Program-made: the position numbers and the translations under genes
From: JAZSNL01 sp045536365
Lineage (GTDB): Bacteria; Bacillota_I; Bacilli_A; ML615J-28; CAG-313
Assembly (NCBI GenBank): GCA_045536365.1
Contig: JAZSNL010000027.1
Location: 1 to 64,000 of the forward strand
Reading direction: 5' to 3'
Length of the DNA stretch: 64,000 nt
Part shown: piece by piece, positions 62,589 through 64,000 of the stretch
Layout of the letters: each line of letters begins with the position of its first letter
Position numbering within the stretch: the first letter of the stretch is position 1
The notes under the pieces: generated by a model
The model's database searches: none
What the model was told of the DNA's origin: nothing
The model's input: only the letters and a program-made list of their open reading frames with translations

Positions 62589-63299
62589 TTATTTTCGATA
62601 TTGATTTAATATTTCTTTATTTTCTTTAGATACACGATATGAATCATGTATTTTACTTATAGCTTTATTTTGAGTAAATTTATTTAAATTATTTTCTTTT
62701 ATGAAATTTAATGTTTCATTAGGATATTTAATATACATATCACATATTAACCAAGCTTGAGCCATATTAATATAATATTCATCTTTATTAATTTTATTTA
62801 AAGTATCAAATATAATCTCTAAATTATCTTTTTTAATAAAATGATTCAGTATTAAAACAAGTCCAATACGGGATATGAATTCAGATTCATTTAATGAAAG
62901 ACAAATAGATAAAGGAAAATATTTTTCTTCATATTTTCTTATTTGCTTAATTGAACTACAAAAACTATCACATATGCCCCAATTATCTATTTTATTAATA
63001 TATTCTTTAAAATAATTAAAGAATATTTTTTCATCTTTAATATGCGAAATAACTAATCCTTGAATCAGTACTTCTTCATAATAATTATTTTCAATGTATT
63101 TTAAAAATTCAATATAATCAGTTTTAATTATTTGTTTTGTAATAGCACGAATAATAGGAACTCTTATTCCTATTATTTCATATTTAGAATTTAATATTAA
63201 TTTACTATGAAATTCTTTATATTTTTTATCTTGAAAAGTTTTTAGATATTCAATAAATTTTTTATATTCTAATTTATTCCAACATTGATTTTCAATCAT
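62589..63299 (-). CDS. AlkD-like DNA alkylation repair protein
   Basis: 236 residues built of repeated helices in the HEAT-like fold of the DNA alkylation repair family (PF08713). The blocks YEIIGIRVPIIRAITKQI near residue 39-56, YYEEVLIQGLVISH, NIDNWGICDSFCSS-like IDNWGICDSFC (the Trp-x-x-x-Asp region lining the AlkD DNA cleft) and MAQAWLICDMYI fit the family. AlkD removes positively charged N3- and N7-alkyl purines; this one is shorter and more divergent and substrate is unproven. It lies in the operon between the DUF4097 gene and the kinase-like gene. Confidence 0.82.
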   Translation of the reverse strand: MIENQCWNKLEYKKFIEYLKTFQDKKYKEFHSKLILNSKYEIIGIRVPIIRAITKQIIKTDYIEFLKYIENNYYEEVLIQGLVISHIKDEKIFFNYFKEYINKIDNWGICDSFCSSIKQIRKYEEKYFPLSICLSLNESEFISRIGLVLILNHFIKKDNLEIIFDTLNKINKDEYYINMAQAWLICDMYIKYPNETLNFIKENNLNKFTQNKAISKIHDSYRVSKENKEILNQYRK

Positions 63300-63314
63300 A
63301 TTATATTTCTATTA

Positions 63315-64000
63315 TTAATTTTTATATGTAATAATAATATCTCCTGTTGTAAGTGTTATTCTACATTCTCCACCTTCACGTGTATCAGGAACTTTTACTT
63401 TACCTGTTGTACTTTTTCCAACAAAGAATTTTGATGATAATATAGTTCCTTTAACGTTTCCTGTTGTAAGTGTTATATATATATTTTCTGCATCAAAACT
63501 ATCTAATATAACATCTCCTGTTGTACCTTCGATTTTTAAATCTTTTAAAAGAATTAAGTTTTGTAGTTTTGTTTTTCCTGTTGATATCTTAATATCTAAT
63601 GATTCAGCATTAGAATTTTCAATATCAATATCTCCAGTTGTAGATTCAATACTTAAATGACCTAATTCAGAGTTTTCAATATCGATATCTCCGGTTGTTA
63701 TTTTAATGTCAAAATTATTTGTAACATTTGAAGAAAATTCGATATCACCAGTTGTCATTTCAATATTAATATTTTCAAATATGAATCCTTTATCTATTTC
63801 TAAATCGCTTGTAGTACAGTCAATATTTAAAGATTTTATTGATTCTTTTGATAAATATATATCAAGTGTATAAGTAGTAAAATTTAAAAAGCGATCATAG
63901 AATGTACGAATATCGTTTTCTTTAATGATTAATGTTTCATTTTCAACTTTTATATCAAAAGATAATCCTTTATTTTCTGTATATATTACTTTATTTTCAT
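63315..64000 (-). CDS. DUF4097 beta-strand repeat protein, partial
   Basis: The frame stays open from the stop at 63315 to the right edge of the window, so the N-terminus is missing; about 227 residues are seen. They form a right-handed beta-helix of DUF4097/DUF4098 type, with the repeating TTGDIDIENS pattern: TTGDIEF, TTGDIDI (twice), STGKTKL, TTGDVIL, TTGNVKG, TTGKVKV and TTGDIII. Many homologues are membrane- or wall-linked stress proteins encoded near LiaF- or PspC-type regulators, but no membrane helix is visible in this part. As the most upstream gene seen in the operon it is followed after 15 bases by the AlkD-like gene. The ATG at 63758 is internal and not the real start. Confidence 0.8.
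   Translation of the reverse strand, partial: ENKVIYTENKGLSFDIKVENETLIIKENDIRTFYDRFLNFTTYTLDIYLSKESIKSLNIDCTTSDLEIDKGFIFENINIEMTTGDIEFSSNVTNNFDIKITTGDIDIENSELGHLSIESTTGDIDIENSNAESLDIKISTGKTKLQNLILLKDLKIEGTTGDVILDSFDAENIYITLTTGNVKGTILSSKFFVGKSTTGKVKVPDTREGGECRITLTTGDIIITYKN

Noticed and set aside
63315..63998. TTGDI repeats as a CRISPR-like or tandem DNA array
   Set aside because: The regular pattern is protein-level (beta-helix turns); the DNA units vary and the frame is open throughout.
1..64000. Mycoplasma-type code with TGA as tryptophan
   Set aside because: Checked tryptophans are TGG, and the methyltransferase gene ends in TGA directly before the next gene's ribosome binding site.

Overview
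The window is AT-rich (about three quarters A+T by eye) and nearly every gene lies on the minus strand. Ribosome binding sites are strong and Gram-positive-like (AAGGAGG or AGGTGA). Promoters are sigma-A type, often with an extended -10 (TGnTATAAT). There are several lipobox lipoproteins and a CoaX-type pantothenate kinase. Tryptophan is encoded by TGG at the sites I checked and TGA serves as a stop, so the code looks standard. This points to a low-GC Bacillota, probably a host-associated Bacilli or Erysipelotrichia/Mollicutes-related lineage. That placement is inference; there is no rRNA or other phylogenetic marker here. I saw no tRNA, rRNA, CRISPR array, insertion sequence or phage integrase.

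Layout. 139-16640 is mostly housekeeping and envelope: an alpha/beta hydrolase and a hotdog thioesterase, an M28-type peptidase with a MacB-like ABC transporter, an AEC permease, an operon of serine hydrolase, coaX, a small unknown and an unusual ion channel with two voltage sensors, a DUF885 lipoprotein, a metallophosphoesterase with an MscS channel, and a plus-strand SGNH-hydrolase lipoprotein. 16707-19339 is a three-gene nucleic-acid repair operon: a methyltransferase, an RNA ligase with the KxDG motif, and an HD-Pnk end-healing enzyme. After a TVP38-family membrane gene comes one complete aromatic operon (20206-29403). It encodes every step from DAHP to chorismate, and on to phenylalanine and tyrosine, and includes an AroE-AroK fusion.

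29513-41918 is the most striking region. It reads, in order of transcription: a 2030-residue BspA-type leucine-rich protein without a signal peptide, four tandem von Willebrand A (VWA) proteins (the first with a ruined metal site), a PP2C phosphatase and a protein kinase. VWA, PP2C and kinase together match the TerY-P phosphorylation triad. The fourfold VWA array and the giant cytoplasmic LRR partner are the unusual parts. Next to it lie a TIR-methyltransferase fusion and a divergent pnuC.

44304-57669 is an accessory island. It holds a secreted 2063-residue RHS/YD-repeat protein with its probable immunity gene, then two displaced orphan RHS tips, each beginning inside the RHS core and each followed by its own candidate immunity gene, and then a frameshifted lipoprotein and an ABC transporter. 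57791-64000 is an eight-gene operon with tiny gaps: a DUF4097 protein (cut by the window edge), AlkD-like protein, cytidylate-kinase-like protein, MATE exporter, TIR protein, two lipoproteins with identical signal peptides inside a 62-bp perfect repeat, and a DUF898 membrane protein.
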